Shown here: piece after piece, positions 52,184 through 61,780 of the stretch
Layout: every line of letters begins with the position of its first letter
How positions within the stretch are numbered: position 1 is the stretch's first letter
Assembly (NCBI GenBank): GCA_963837815.1
Contig: CAWIOS010000015.1
Coordinates: 1 to 64,000, forward strand
Length of the DNA: 64,000 nt
Direction of reading: 5' to 3'
DNA from: Fen-1273 sp963837815
GTDB lineage: Bacteria; Bacteroidota; Ignavibacteria; UBA10030; UBA6906
Made by a program: the position numbers and the translations under genes
Notes under the pieces: generated by a model
What the model saw: only the letters and a program-made list of their open reading frames with translations
What the model was told of the DNA's origin: nothing
Databases searched by the model: none

Positions 52184-53266
52184 TCAGGTTTCCCCCCCGC
52201 CGAGCGCCAGCTGCCCGCAAGCCGCCTCGATGTCTTCCCCCGCGCTTGTCCGCACCATCACGGTAAGGTGGGCACGCCGGAGCTCGCCGGCAATATCCGC
52301 CATGCGCGCGGAAGGCGCAAGCGATGCGGCAAACCCCTCGGGGTGGGTGAAGGCGATTGAGTGGAACGGGATGATGTTGATTTTCGACGGCACCCTGCGC
52401 GCCAGCGCGATGAGGCGCCTGACGTCCGCAGGCCCGTCGTTGACTCCCTGGAAGAATATGACCTCGTACGTGAGGCGCTGTTTCGTCTTCCGGTAGTAAT
52501 ATTCGACGGCGTCCATGAGCGCCGTGAGACCGAATTTCCTGTTGATCGGCATGAGCAGCGAACGTGTGGTATCCACGGCGCTGTGAAGGGAGACGGCGAG
52601 TTTCACCCTGCGATTCTCATCGGCCATCCTGCGGATTTCGTTTACCCTGCCGGCGGTCGACACCGTGATCCTTCGCGGGGAGATCGCCGCTCCCGCGGTA
52701 AGGAGCTCCGTCGATCGCATGACGGCGTCATAGTTGAGAAGGGGCTCCCCCATCCCCATGAAGACGACGTTCGTGATCTTCTTCCCGGTCTCGCGCCGGG
52801 CCGCCAGCACCTGACCGACGATTTCCCCGGCCGTTAGGTTCCGCCGGAAACCCATTGTCCCTGTCGCACAGAACGCACAGTCAAGCGGGCACCCCCCCTG
52901 CGTTGAGATGCAGAGCGTCAGCCGTCCTTCGTCTTCCTCGTCCACGTCCGGCCTCGACGACGACGGAGGAATCAGAACGCTCTCCACCTCCACGCCGTCC
53001 GCAAGCGCGAAGAGCAGCTTGGCCGTTCCGTCCCGCTCCGACCGGCGGCTTTTCCTGAGCACGGGGCCCCCGATCTGCGCGGAAGCTTCGAGCCGACTTT
53101 GGAATTGTTTGCCAAGATCGGTCATGACGCCGAACGAGGCAGCGTCGCGTTCGTACACCCAGTGGAAAAGCTGGGAACCCCTGTATGCGGGCTCACCGAT
53201 TGCGCGGACGAACGCCGAGAGCTCTTCCTTCGTCATGCCAAGCAGGTCCGTCCGTTCCTCAGCCAT
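52184..53266 (-). CDS. rlmN: Dual-specificity RNA methyltransferase RlmN
   Basis: A radical SAM enzyme that methylates C2 of A2503 in 23S rRNA and A37 of some tRNAs. Of 360 residues, the cluster-binding CxxxCxxC is at Cys126, Cys130 and Cys133 (CPLDCAFC). The second catalytic Cys350 is in the tail (AACGQL) and Cys119 is also conserved. The ATG at 53266 follows its -10 by seven bases, so the mRNA is near leaderless. It heads an operon with adk, GDPD and the CHAT-like lipoprotein. Confidence 0.96.
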   Translation of the reverse strand: MAEERTDLLGMTKEELSAFVRAIGEPAYRGSQLFHWVYERDAASFGVMTDLGKQFQSRLEASAQIGGPVLRKSRRSERDGTAKLLFALADGVEVESVLIPPSSSRPDVDEEDEGRLTLCISTQGGCPLDCAFCATGTMGFRRNLTAGEIVGQVLAARRETGKKITNVVFMGMGEPLLNYDAVMRSTELLTAGAAISPRRITVSTAGRVNEIRRMADENRRVKLAVSLHSAVDTTRSLLMPINRKFGLTALMDAVEYYYRKTKQRLTYEVIFFQGVNDGPADVRRLIALARRVPSKINIIPFHSIAFTHPEGFAASLAPSARMADIAGELRRAHLTVMVRTSAGEDIEAACGQLALGGGET

Positions 53267-53273
53267 AGCGCGT

Positions 53274-53302
53274 AATCTACGAAACAGGAACACCCTGTGC
53301 AA
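53274..53302 (-). promoter_or_regulatory. rlmN promoter
   Basis: Minus strand TTGCAC (53297-53302), 17 bases, TAGATT (53274-53279), seven bases, ATG. Confidence 0.65.
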
Positions 53303-53309
53303 CAGACAC

Positions 53310-53343
53310 CAGCGCCGTGACGCCTTTCGGCGACACGGCGCTG
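53310..53343 (-). terminator. Hairpin after the 173-residue exported protein gene
   Basis: Stem CAGCGCCGTG (53310-53319) and CACGGCGCTG (53334-53343) plus inner CGCC/GGCG and a four-base loop. There is no T-tract, so termination is probable only by position, 25 bases after the stop and just before the rlmN promoter. Confidence 0.5.
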
Positions 53344-53367
53344 TGCATGGCTCAGGTCCGGCGAAGC

Positions 53368-53889
53368 CTATTTTTTGTGACCGTAGGCCTGTATGTACGC
53401 AGAGCCAATGATTGAGCAACCGGCAGGCACCGGCGAGACTGTCTCCGACCCGGCAAGTGTGAACGTGATCGGCTGACCACTTACGACAGCCTGAATCAGT
53501 GCATTAATCCCCGCGGAGTACCTCGTGATGTAAGGAGAACTGAGGAGCGACTGCGGGGTGTTGAATTCCGTCCAAGTGCCGGCATAGTGCAGGAGCTGGC
53601 TGCTGTTCACATACACATCCCCCGCAACCGCACCGAGATCCGGTCCGACGGTCTGTATGCGAATGTCGTACACCGAAGCTCCGTCAAGCGCAAACGTGTT
53701 CGAATCGTACATTGAGTCGGGGCTCACGGCATAGATTCCGCCGTACGTCTTGTTTGGCCCCGGGGTGATCGGGTATGTCCCGTTGAACGGTTTGAGATTG
53801 AGCGAAATCGTAAATGAGTCGGTGACGCAGTTGAACGCCATCAGCGGGAGCGAGGCGACAACAAGAAGTGCAAGAAGCCGTGTTTTCAT
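53368..53889 (-). CDS. Small exported protein of unknown function
   Basis: A 173-residue protein with a signal peptide ending near LPLMAFNCV (possible lipoprotein Cys21; the lipobox is weak). The mature part is rich in Ser/Thr/Tyr/Gly and beta-forming residues, with a Cys near the C-terminus (GCSIIGS) that could pair with the first. I recognise no family. GGGGAGAA precedes the ATG. The barrel protein 61 bases upstream is on the same strand and likely co-transcribed, so a joint outer-membrane role is possible. Confidence 0.7.
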   Translation of the reverse strand: MKTRLLALLVVASLPLMAFNCVTDSFTISLNLKPFNGTYPITPGPNKTYGGIYAVSPDSMYDSNTFALDGASVYDIRIQTVGPDLGAVAGDVYVNSSQLLHYAGTWTEFNTPQSLLSSPYITRYSAGINALIQAVVSGQPITFTLAGSETVSPVPAGCSIIGSAYIQAYGHKK

Positions 53890-53950
53890 GCTGATTCTCC
53901 CCGGACAATTGTCAATTCATGAGTGAGTCGGAACCCCCGCGTGCGGCGGG

Positions 53951-54856
53951 TTAGCCCCCGAAGCCGATGCCAGCCGAGAAATTCGTAATGGAGCCGAAAT
54001 TGGCATCTGCAAATATCGAAAAGAACACGATATGAAGCCCGAGACCGACTGTCGCCCGGAAGTTGTTTGCACCGTTCATCGTGATGTCCACCGGGGCGAA
54101 TGCCGTGTTTGTCGGCGTGTACTTCGCTTCCATCGAGCTCTTCTCCCACGCGACGCCCCCGTAGAGATTGAGGATCGAGAAGCTCTTGCTTGCATCGATC
54201 CCGATGGACGTGCCCGAAAAGTCGATGAGATCGCCAAACGTGAATTTGTTGATGAAGATGTGCGCGGCAACGTGAAGCGGGACCATCGGCAGGTACTGGC
54301 TTATGCTGTGCTGGACGCCGATTCCCCAGAGTGTCGCCTTTGGAAAGTCGCTGACGTTGGGCGTTGCGATGAACCTGATCAGTACCCGGGTGCCGAAGAC
54401 GTCGCCGATCGTGAGCTGCGGCGCGGCCAGGGGAATGACCGACGTATTGACGAACCCGTCGGAACCGCGATAGGTGAACCCGGTTCCGGCATCGGTGACA
54501 ACACCTCCCTTCCCGCCGAACATTGTCGCGGTCTGGAACGTGGCCGGATTGAATCCGGCAGGAGAGTTGACGGTATACGTCTTCTGATTGTCGCCCACCA
54601 TCGCCGCCATTCCAACGATGTCAAGGCTCATGTGAAATCCCATTCTGCCTATGTCCGCGGAATGGAACATGCCGGCGTTCATGTTTGCGCCGAAAAGGTC
54701 CGCCATGGGCTGCACATATCCCTTCACGTCGGTGGCGCTGAATTGTTCCAGCGTCGATTGAAGCGACTGGGCCTGCCCGGCTGACGACAGGAACAGCAGC
54801 ATGCATGCCGCAGCCGCAAGAGTGCTGAGCCAGGGGACACGTCGGAGTGTTTCCAT
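53951..54856 (-). CDS. DUF6588-like exported barrel protein
   Basis: A 301-residue exported protein with a signal peptide cut near SAGQAQ. The mature part alternates beta strands with GFHMSLDIVGMAAMVGD, SIGIDASKSFSILNLYGGVAWEKSS and ends in Phe/Gly-rich strands (ADANFGSITNFSAGIGFGG), a pattern seen in DUF6588-type outer-membrane proteins of the FCB group. Function is unknown. The start follows CAGGAGAAGC. Confidence 0.68.
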   Translation of the reverse strand: METLRRVPWLSTLAAAACMLLFLSSAGQAQSLQSTLEQFSATDVKGYVQPMADLFGANMNAGMFHSADIGRMGFHMSLDIVGMAAMVGDNQKTYTVNSPAGFNPATFQTATMFGGKGGVVTDAGTGFTYRGSDGFVNTSVIPLAAPQLTIGDVFGTRVLIRFIATPNVSDFPKATLWGIGVQHSISQYLPMVPLHVAAHIFINKFTFGDLIDFSGTSIGIDASKSFSILNLYGGVAWEKSSMEAKYTPTNTAFAPVDITMNGANNFRATVGLGLHIVFFSIFADANFGSITNFSAGIGFGG

Positions 54857-54965
54857 TCGGTGCTTCTCCTGTTGTTTGTAGGATGGGGGTTTGAGCAATA
54901 AACCAAACGTATGTGAAACCCGGGGAGAAATATGGTGCCTCGAATCACATTTGGGGAAAATACCA

Positions 54966-55001
54966 GAAAAAAACAGCTCAGGGAGGGCTATTTTCTCCCT
55001 G
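54966..55001 (-). terminator. Terminator of the YggS-rluD operon
   Basis: Seven-base stem (CAGGGAG at 54979-54985, CTCCCTG at 54995-55001), then on the minus strand a run of seven T (54967-54973). The stem overlaps the rluD stop region. Confidence 0.6.
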
Positions 55002-55952
55002 CAGGGATCTCAGGGAGTCAAGAAGGTTCTGCATATCAGCCGGAAGCGGGCTTTCAAAATCGAGCTCCCTGCGGCTCGACGGATGGACGAACCCGAGTGT
55101 TCTGGCGTGAAGAGCCTGTCTTGGCATCATTGCAAGCAGGCGCTGGAGATGCGCTCTCCCGTTGATCCCTCCGGGGATGTGCCTCCCGTTGTATGTCGGA
55201 TCTCCGAACACGGGGTGGTTGATGTGCGCGAGGTGGACACGGATCTGGTGTGTCCTCCCCGTCCGAAGCTTCAGACGAATGAGCGCGATGTGCGGAAACT
55301 GCTCGAGGACGGTGTACTCCGTCGCCGCGGATTTCCCCCCTTCCACCACCGCCATTTTTTTCCTGTCGGATTTGCTCCGCCCGAGTCCGGCTTCGATCAA
55401 GCCGGACGAGCCGGCGAATTTCCCCCAGACAACCGCCCGGTATTCGCGGCGGATCGTCCGGAGCGCAAACTGCCTTGCAAGCTTTGCGTGCGCCGCATCG
55501 TTTTTAGCCACAACCATCACGCCGGAGGTATCCTTGTCAAGACGATGAACAATCCCGGGGCGGACCGGGTTCCCCCCCGCCGCCAGGGTTCCGCAGTGAT
55601 AGAGGAGAGCATTCACAAGCGTCCCGGTGTAATTGCCGTACGCGGGATGCGTCACCATCCCCGCGGGCTTGTTCACGACGATGAGATCATCGTCTTCGAA
55701 GAGAATCTCGAGCGGGATGTTCTCCGGAAGGGCTTCCGCAGGAGGCGGCCTGGGGAGCGTAATGCGGATGACATCGTCCGGCATGACGGTATAGCTGGGC
55801 CTGACCGGTTCGCCGTTGACGAGAACGGTCCCTCCCCGGATCGCCTGCTGGACCTTGTTCCGCGTCGCATTTTCAACGTGGGCAGTGATGTAGATGTCAA
55901 TCCGCTCTTTCTTCTTTCCGGGGGGAACGATGATCTCGACGACGTGTGGCAT
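54978..55952 (-). CDS. rluD: Ribosomal large subunit pseudouridine synthase, RluA/RluD family
   Basis: A 324-residue enzyme that converts uridine to pseudouridine in 23S rRNA. It has an N-terminal S4 domain (about 16-70), the catalytic HRLDKDTSG (136-144, Asp139) and LKTGRTHQIRVHLAHINHPVFGDPTYNG-type sequence. The exact target uridines are not set by sequence. An ATG seven codons upstream (55973) is possible. It is the last gene of the long operon from YggS and overlaps the terminator. Confidence 0.92.
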   Translation of the reverse strand: MPHVVEIIVPPGKKKERIDIYITAHVENATRNKVQQAIRGGTVLVNGEPVRPSYTVMPDDVIRITLPRPPPAEALPENIPLEILFEDDDLIVVNKPAGMVTHPAYGNYTGTLVNALLYHCGTLAAGGNPVRPGIVHRLDKDTSGVMVVAKNDAAHAKLARQFALRTIRREYRAVVWGKFAGSSGLIEAGLGRSKSDRKKMAVVEGGKSAATEYTVLEQFPHIALIRLKLRTGRTHQIRVHLAHINHPVFGDPTYNGRHIPGGINGRAHLQRLLAMMPRQALHARTLGFVHPSSRRELDFESPLPADMQNLLDSLRSLQGENSPP

Positions 55953-55995
55953 AGAGGGATGGCGGGCCGGCATGTCGGACCGGCGCGCGAACGGG

Positions 55996-56619
55996 TTACT
56001 TCTCTGTGTTGCCGCCCGGACCACTGTCAGCAGCTTCGCCGGCAGGTCCCGGTGCGTAGGGTGGACGGACGCCGGATGGTTCTCCCGCGCTCGAGGTCCT
56101 GTGGAAGAACAGGAGCAGCAGCACTCCGATCGTGACTGAGGCATCCGCGATGTTGAACACCGGCCACCGCGTCAGCTGATAGCCGAAGATGTTCAGATCG
56201 AAGAAATTCATGTCGAGGAAATCGACGACCTTGCCGTAGAACAGCGGGGCGTCGCCGAAGAGAACGCCGTAAAAGACCCTGTCGATAAGGTTGCCGACTG
56301 CGCCCCCCAGGATCATCGCCAGAGAAAGCCTGAAGCCGAGGGACTCTTTGCGGGCATGATAGAGGTAAGCCACGATCGCGACGCTTGCGGCGATGGAGAA
56401 AAGGGAGAAGAAGAGCTTTCCCCCGATGTCGATGCCGAACGCCATCCCCGGGTTCTCGATGTATGTGAGCCTGAGGAAATTCCCCAGAAGGGGGCGGCTG
56501 GACCCGTACGGTACACCGCTCATCGAGATTCCGAGGGAAGGAAACGACACCCCCTTGATGAACAGCTTGGCAACCTGGTCGCTGAAAACAATGATGAACG
56601 AAAGTATGAGCACCCTCAC
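55996..56619 (-). CDS. lspA: Lipoprotein signal peptidase
   Basis: LspA cuts the signal peptide of diacylated lipoproteins. The 207-residue protein has four membrane helices and the two catalytic Asp motifs GGAVGNLIDRV and VFNIADASVTIG. A hydrophilic tail of about 40 residues rich in Pro/Gly/Glu follows the last helix. It lies between the DksA-like and rluD genes; the lipoproteins of this window are likely substrates. Confidence 0.95.
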   Translation of the reverse strand: MRVLILSFIIVFSDQVAKLFIKGVSFPSLGISMSGVPYGSSRPLLGNFLRLTYIENPGMAFGIDIGGKLFFSLFSIAASVAIVAYLYHARKESLGFRLSLAMILGGAVGNLIDRVFYGVLFGDAPLFYGKVVDFLDMNFFDLNIFGYQLTRWPVFNIADASVTIGVLLLLFFHRTSSAGEPSGVRPPYAPGPAGEAADSGPGGNTEK

Positions 56620-56622
56620 GCG

Positions 56623-57234
56623 TTACTTCCCCGCCTTCTTTTTCGCAAGTGCAATGCGCCCTTTTTCGCACGGGAGCCCCGTGTTCTTATATTCGGCGCA
56701 TGTCTGCGCCGTGGGGACCGCCTCGAGCCGTTCCTTGGGAACGAGAAGACCGCACGTCTTGCAGACGCCGTAGGTCTTGGCTTCGATCCGCGCCAGGGCG
56801 TCGTCGAGCTGGTTGACGAACTTGCTCCCCCGGGAGGCGAAGAGGAATGTCTTCTCCCGCTCCATGGCGTCCGTCCCCTGCTCCATGTGCAGGGAGTAAT
56901 TGGAGCTCTCGCTTATGTATTCCCCCGTCGTTACGTCCATCATGCTTTCTTTCAGCGAATCAAGTTCCTCGACGGTCTCTTTCCGCTTTGCGAGTATCAT
57001 CTCCCTGAAGTATTTCAGATCATCCGCCGCGTAAGCTTTCGGCGCAGCGGCGACCTGGGCGATAAGCCGGGCGCTCACCCCTTTTTTCGCGGGACTCTTT
57101 TCCGCCTTTGCCGCGGCTCCTTTTTTCGCGCCGGCGCCTAATTTCCGGGCCTGCCTGGCCCGGGTCGCGGTTTTCTCCTTCATGATCTGCACGGTGCTCT
57201 TGACAACCGCCTTGGATCCCTTTTTTGTTGCCAT
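56623..57234 (-). CDS. DksA/TraR-family protein with basic N-terminal tail
   Basis: A 203-residue protein. Residues 1-65 are Lys/Ala/Arg rich (KKGSKAVVKSTVQ, KKGAAAKAEKSPAKKG), like histone H1 tails. Residues about 75-195 match the DksA/TraR coiled coil (REMILAKRKETVEELDSLK) and zinc region. Two Cys stand as CKTCG, then Cys after 17 residues, but the last Cys of the usual CxxC is replaced by Ala-Glu-Tyr, and a later Cys is ten residues on. DksA binds RNA polymerase with ppGpp; the tail could bind DNA. Confidence 0.85.
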   Translation of the reverse strand: MATKKGSKAVVKSTVQIMKEKTATRARQARKLGAGAKKGAAAKAEKSPAKKGVSARLIAQVAAAPKAYAADDLKYFREMILAKRKETVEELDSLKESMMDVTTGEYISESSNYSLHMEQGTDAMEREKTFLFASRGSKFVNQLDDALARIEAKTYGVCKTCGLLVPKERLEAVPTAQTCAEYKNTGLPCEKGRIALAKKKAGK

Positions 57235-57262
57235 TGCCGTGTGCTCTCCTTGTGAAGGACTG

Positions 57263-60200
57263 TTAGTGCTTTTCACGGCGGGCGATGCTCACCGTGATCT
57301 CCGCTCCGTTCAATTCGAATGACGCCGTGAATTCCCCTTCGCGGAAGTCGGTGGACATCTCCTCCGCCAGCGTTTCGGCTGTGATATATCCGCGTCCCGC
57401 GCCGAGCGTCTCAAGAAGGCTCTCCGGGGCACGGACGGCGATTGTAATATGGTCGGTGACCGCAAACCCGGCGTCCTTCCGCATGTTCTGTACCCGGTTC
57501 ACGAACTCCCGCGCAATCCCCTCTGCCGCAAGCTCTTCCGTTATCTCCGTATCCAGGGCGACGGTGAGCGTCCCGTCTGATTCGACAAGCCAGCCCTTGA
57601 TGTCCTCCCGGAGTATCTCAACGTCCTCCCGGGCGATCGTGACCGAGGTCCGGTTGACGGGGAGGGAAAGCGTCCCTCCCTTCTCCAGGAGCGTGATCTC
57701 GGCATCGCCCAGGTCACGGATTATCCCGGCGACTGCCTGGACCGACTTTCCGAATTTCGGCCCGATGGATTTGAAATTTGCTTTCGCTCTTTTCTTTACG
57801 ATCCCCGATTCGTCGCCGACGTACTCGATCGCCTTGACGTTGATCTCTTCGAGTATGACGTCTTCCATCAGCCTGACTTCCTCCCGCTCACGTTCCCCGG
57901 CAATCGGGAGTATGATGCGGCTGAGCGGCTGCCGGACCTTGATGTTCGATTTCATGCGCATGGCGCGGACGAGCATGACGATCTTCTCCGCGCGCTCCAT
58001 CCTCTCTTCAAGCAGAGGGTCCCGCTCCTCCTCAACCGGTTCGGGAATGAGTGCAAGGTGAACCGATTCGGCCACTTCACGTCCCGTGACGGTGTTGAGG
58101 TTCCTGTACAACTCTTCCGCAAGGAACGGGGCAAAAGGGGCCATGAGCTTCACGACGCCGGTGATGCATTCGTACAGCGTCTGGTACGCGGCCAGCTTGT
58201 CTTTCCCCTTTTCGCTCTTCCAGAACCGGCGGCGGTTCCTGCGAACATACCAATTCGAAAGTTGATCTATTGTGAAGTCGCTCACGCTCCGGGCAGCCTT
58301 GGTGACATCGAAAGCCTCCATTTGGGCCGAAAAACGCCCGGTCATGGAATGAAGCTCGGAGATGATCCAGCGGTCGATCTCCGCCCGTTCGGCGACCGGC
58401 ATGCGGGGCTCCGCATATGTAAACCTGTCGATATTGGCATACATCGCGAAGAAGGCGTACGTGTTGACGAGCGTGCCGAAGAGTTTCCGCTGGACGTCGC
58501 CGAGCCCGTCTTCATCGAACATCGTCGGGCGCCAGGGGGGACTCGTGCTCACAAGATACCAGCGCGTCGTGTCGGCACCGTACTGCGCCATGACCGCGAA
58601 GGGGTCGACAGTGTTGCCCACCGACTTCGACATCTTCTTCCCGGTCTTGTCGAGTATGAGCTCGTTGACCATGACCGCGCGGTACGCGGGTTTGTCGAAG
58701 AGATACGTGCCGATGGCGTGCAGGGAGTAGAACCATCCGCGCGTCTGGTCTATTCCCTCCGAGATGAAATCCGCCGGGTAGCGCTCTCCGGAGTCGATGA
58801 ACGCCCTGTGCTCGAACGGGTAATGCCACTGGGCGAACGGCATGGCGCCGGAGTCGAACCAGACGTCGATAAGCTCCGGTGTCCTCTTCATCGTGCCGCC
58901 GCAGGAGCAGTCGAACGTGACGTCGTCCACGAACGGCTTGTGGAGATCGAGCGGCTCCTTCACGCCACGCCCCCGGCGGTACTCGGTGATGCTTCCCACG
59001 CATTTCTCTGCGCCGCATTTGTCGCACACCCAGATGGGAAGCGGCGTCCCCCAGAAACGGTCACGGGAGAGTGCCCAGTCTTTGTTCTCCTCGAGCCAGT
59101 TGCCGAACCTCCCCTCGCCGACTTCGGGCGGGACCCAGGTGATCTGCCTGTTAAGCTCGATCATCCTCTTTGCATACTTCGTCGTGCTGATGTACCACGA
59201 ATCCCGCGCGTAGTACAGGAGAGGGGTCTTGCAGCGCCAGCAGTGCGGGTAGCTGTGTGTTATCGTCTCCTTCCTGTACAGGATGTGACGCTCTTTCAGG
59301 ACCCGGATGATGTCCAGGTCGGCGTCCTTGACGAATTTTCCTGCAAAGTCCGGCACGTCAGGACCGAATTCGCCGCTTTTGTTGACGGGATGGATCGTGG
59401 GGAGATTGTACTTCTTGGAGGTCTGGTAGTCGTCTTCACCGTACGCGGGAGCCATGTGGACGATACCGGTGCCGTCCTCCGTCGTGACAAAGGGAGCCTC
59501 GACAACGTAGAACGCCTTCTCATGCACCTGGTGATAGTCGAATATCCGCTCGTACTCTTTCCCTGCGAGCGACGACCCGGGGAATTTCTCGAGAACCGTG
59601 TATTCCCCTTCGAGAACGCCGAGCCGCGCCTCGGCGAGTATGAGTTTCTCCCCTTTGTGTTCGACCGTAACGTACGTGACGTCCGGCGCGACGGCGAGCG
59701 CAACGTTCGCAATCAGCGTCCAGGGGGTCGTTGTCCAGACGAGAAAGGACGTGCCGGGTGAACCCTTCAACTTCATCCTGACGTAAACACTCGGGTCTTT
59801 GACGTCGTCGTACCCGAGCGAAACCTCGTGGGAGGAGAGCGGGGTTTCGCAGCGGGGGCAGTAGGGCTGAATCTTGTACCCGCGGTAGATCATCCCCCCG
59901 TCGAAGAATCTCTTCAGCGCCCACCAGACTGACTCGATGTACGTATTCTGCAGCGTGATATACGGATCGCTCAGGTCGACCCAGTATCCCATCTGCTCCG
60001 TCAGCTTTTCCCAGTCGGCTTTGTACTTCCAGACCGATTCCTGGCACTTTTTGTTGAATTCCGCGACACCATAGCGGACGATGTCATCCTTGTGTTTGAA
60101 GCCGAGCTCTTTCTCGACTTCGATTTCCACGGGGAGTCCGTGCGTGTCCCACCCCGCCTTCCGGTGCACCTGAAAGCCCTTCATCGTTTTGTAGCGGCAC

Positions 60201-60403
60201 ACGAGGTCCTTCAGCGTGCGCGCCATGATGTGATGGATGCCGGGACGTCCGTTCGCCGTGGGGGGGCCTTCGTAAAACGTAAACCCGGGGCGTCCGTCGC
60301 GCATTGATATGCTTTTCGCGAATATCCCCCGCTCCTTCCAGAAGGCGAGTATCTCCTTCTCCATCGCGGGGTAGGAAACCCGGTCCGTCAGTTCCCTGAA
60401 CAT
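57263..60403 (-). CDS. ileS: Isoleucyl-tRNA synthetase, eukaryote-like type
   Basis: A 1046-residue class I synthetase that charges tRNA-Ile. HIGH-type motif GRPGIHH is at 52-58, KMSKS at 590-594, and the editing domain with WTTTPWTL lies about 220-410. RRNRRRFW after the Rossmann domain marks the eukaryote-like IleS2 type, which is often mupirocin resistant; resistance here is inferred. The start at 60403 gives MFRELTDRVSYPAMEKEIL, the family opening. It is part of the operon from YggS to rluD. Confidence 0.96.
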   Translation of the reverse strand: MFRELTDRVSYPAMEKEILAFWKERGIFAKSISMRDGRPGFTFYEGPPTANGRPGIHHIMARTLKDLVCRYKTMKGFQVHRKAGWDTHGLPVEIEVEKELGFKHKDDIVRYGVAEFNKKCQESVWKYKADWEKLTEQMGYWVDLSDPYITLQNTYIESVWWALKRFFDGGMIYRGYKIQPYCPRCETPLSSHEVSLGYDDVKDPSVYVRMKLKGSPGTSFLVWTTTPWTLIANVALAVAPDVTYVTVEHKGEKLILAEARLGVLEGEYTVLEKFPGSSLAGKEYERIFDYHQVHEKAFYVVEAPFVTTEDGTGIVHMAPAYGEDDYQTSKKYNLPTIHPVNKSGEFGPDVPDFAGKFVKDADLDIIRVLKERHILYRKETITHSYPHCWRCKTPLLYYARDSWYISTTKYAKRMIELNRQITWVPPEVGEGRFGNWLEENKDWALSRDRFWGTPLPIWVCDKCGAEKCVGSITEYRRGRGVKEPLDLHKPFVDDVTFDCSCGGTMKRTPELIDVWFDSGAMPFAQWHYPFEHRAFIDSGERYPADFISEGIDQTRGWFYSLHAIGTYLFDKPAYRAVMVNELILDKTGKKMSKSVGNTVDPFAVMAQYGADTTRWYLVSTSPPWRPTMFDEDGLGDVQRKLFGTLVNTYAFFAMYANIDRFTYAEPRMPVAERAEIDRWIISELHSMTGRFSAQMEAFDVTKAARSVSDFTIDQLSNWYVRRNRRRFWKSEKGKDKLAAYQTLYECITGVVKLMAPFAPFLAEELYRNLNTVTGREVAESVHLALIPEPVEEERDPLLEERMERAEKIVMLVRAMRMKSNIKVRQPLSRIILPIAGEREREEVRLMEDVILEEINVKAIEYVGDESGIVKKRAKANFKSIGPKFGKSVQAVAGIIRDLGDAEITLLEKGGTLSLPVNRTSVTIAREDVEILREDIKGWLVESDGTLTVALDTEITEELAAEGIAREFVNRVQNMRKDAGFAVTDHITIAVRAPESLLETLGAGRGYITAETLAEEMSTDFREGEFTASFELNGAEITVSIARREKH

Positions 60404-60426
60404 TCCGTGTGTGCCGGTTGTACTGT

Positions 60427-61248
60427 TCACAGACGCTCGATGACCCCTTTCATGAGCGCAGTCAGCCGCGGCTCGGTGCTTCCCGCCACGGCGATGATCT
60501 CCTCCACCTTCGCCACCTGCAGGGAGTCGGGAAAGCACTCGTCCGTGATTATCGAGAACCCGAGCACTCTCAATCCCATGTGGTTGGCCACGATGTTCTC
60601 GGGGACCGTCGACATCCCCACGGCATCGGCGCCGATGAACCTGAGAAACCGGTATTCCGCACGGGTTTCCAGGTTCGGGCCGGGTACGGCGACGAACACC
60701 CCGCGCTCGATCCTGATTTTCAGATCCAGGGCGACCTCCCCTGCAAGCGCGACGAGAGATTTTGCATACGGCTCGGACATGTCGGGAAACCGGGGACCGA
60801 GCGTGTCGTCGTTGGGTCCGATGAGCGGGTTGTCGCCAAGCAGGTTGATATGATCCGTGATGACCATGATGCTGCCGCGCGAGAATTGCGGATTCATCCC
60901 CCCCGCCGCGTTCGAGATCAGGAGCGTCCTGACCCCCAGGAACTTCATCACCCGGACGGGAAAGGTCACCTGCTCCATCGTGTAGCCTTCATAGTAATGA
61001 AAGCGACCCTGCATGGCGACCACGTTCTTTCCGCCGAGCACGCCAAATATCAGCTTGCCGTGGTGTGACTCGACCGTGGAAAGTGGAAAGTGCGGGATCT
61101 CCGCGTAGTCGATGACCGCCGCGGGGACGATCTCGCGGGCAAGTCCGCCCAGTCCCGTGCCGAGTATAATCCCGGTAGAAGGCTCCATGGGGGTTTTCGT
61201 CCGTATGAACCGGACCGCTTCGTCAATGCGCCTGCGGAGCTCTGTCAT
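60427..61248 (-). CDS. Purine nucleoside phosphorylase
   Basis: A 273-residue PNP of the trimeric type that splits inosine and guanosine (deoxy forms too) with phosphate. It has GIILGTGLGGLA, VESHHGKLIFG, MQGRFHYYEGY, NAAGGMN, VAVPGPNLETRAEYR and GMSTVPE motifs in order. It starts inside the 3' end of divIVA (26-base overlap) and precedes ileS by 23 bases. Confidence 0.96.
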   Translation of the reverse strand: MTELRRRIDEAVRFIRTKTPMEPSTGIILGTGLGGLAREIVPAAVIDYAEIPHFPLSTVESHHGKLIFGVLGGKNVVAMQGRFHYYEGYTMEQVTFPVRVMKFLGVRTLLISNAAGGMNPQFSRGSIMVITDHINLLGDNPLIGPNDDTLGPRFPDMSEPYAKSLVALAGEVALDLKIRIERGVFVAVPGPNLETRAEYRFLRFIGADAVGMSTVPENIVANHMGLRVLGFSIITDECFPDSLQVAKVEEIIAVAGSTEPRLTALMKGVIERL

Positions 61249-61780
61249 TGTCCATGTTCTTCAGTATGCTCTCGACTTCGACCGATTCCTTTCCCGTCCC
61301 CAGCGATGATCCCACTCCGAGGTCTTCCGATCCCCCCATGTCAAGCGTCTTGAGAAGATCCAGCTCCGAGCTCAGAAGCACGCGAAGCCTCCCGATGAGG
61401 GACTCCTTCCTCGAGTTCAGGCGGTGGAGCTCCGCATTCAGTTTTGCCAGGTCGGCATTGGCCTGTTCCACGATTTTTGCGCCGCGTGATTCCGCTTCCC
61501 GGATGATCGTTTCCGACTCCCGGCGGGCGGATTCGTACGTCCGCCCGGTGGCCTCCTGTGCCTGAAGCAGAGTCTGCTGGAGCGTTTTTTCGATCTGGCG
61601 GTAGTCCTTGAGCTGCGTTTCGAGCTCGATGATCCTCTCGCGTGACTCCTTTTGCTGTTTCAACGCCTCTTCGAGATCGGCGGCGACCATTTCAAGGAAC
61701 GTGTCGACCTCGACGGGGTCGTACCCCCGCATGATCTTCTTGAATTCCTGCTTACGGATATCGAGCGGTGTCAGTTTCAT
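61223..61780 (-). CDS. divIVA: DivIVA-domain protein
   Basis: A 185-residue protein of the DivIVA/GpsB group. The N-terminal domain KLTPLDIRKQEFKKIMRGYDPVEVDTFLEMVAADLEEAL (positions 2-40) is a clear match, followed by a coiled coil up to about 150. DivIVA binds curved membrane and organises poles or division. In a diderm this is less usual than in Gram-positives but known. It overlaps both YggS (four bases) and PNP. Confidence 0.93.
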   Translation of the reverse strand: MKLTPLDIRKQEFKKIMRGYDPVEVDTFLEMVAADLEEALKQQKESRERIIELETQLKDYRQIEKTLQQTLLQAQEATGRTYESARRESETIIREAESRGAKIVEQANADLAKLNAELHRLNSRKESLIGRLRVLLSSELDLLKTLDMGGSEDLGVGSSLGTGKESVEVESILKNMDNDRAPQAH

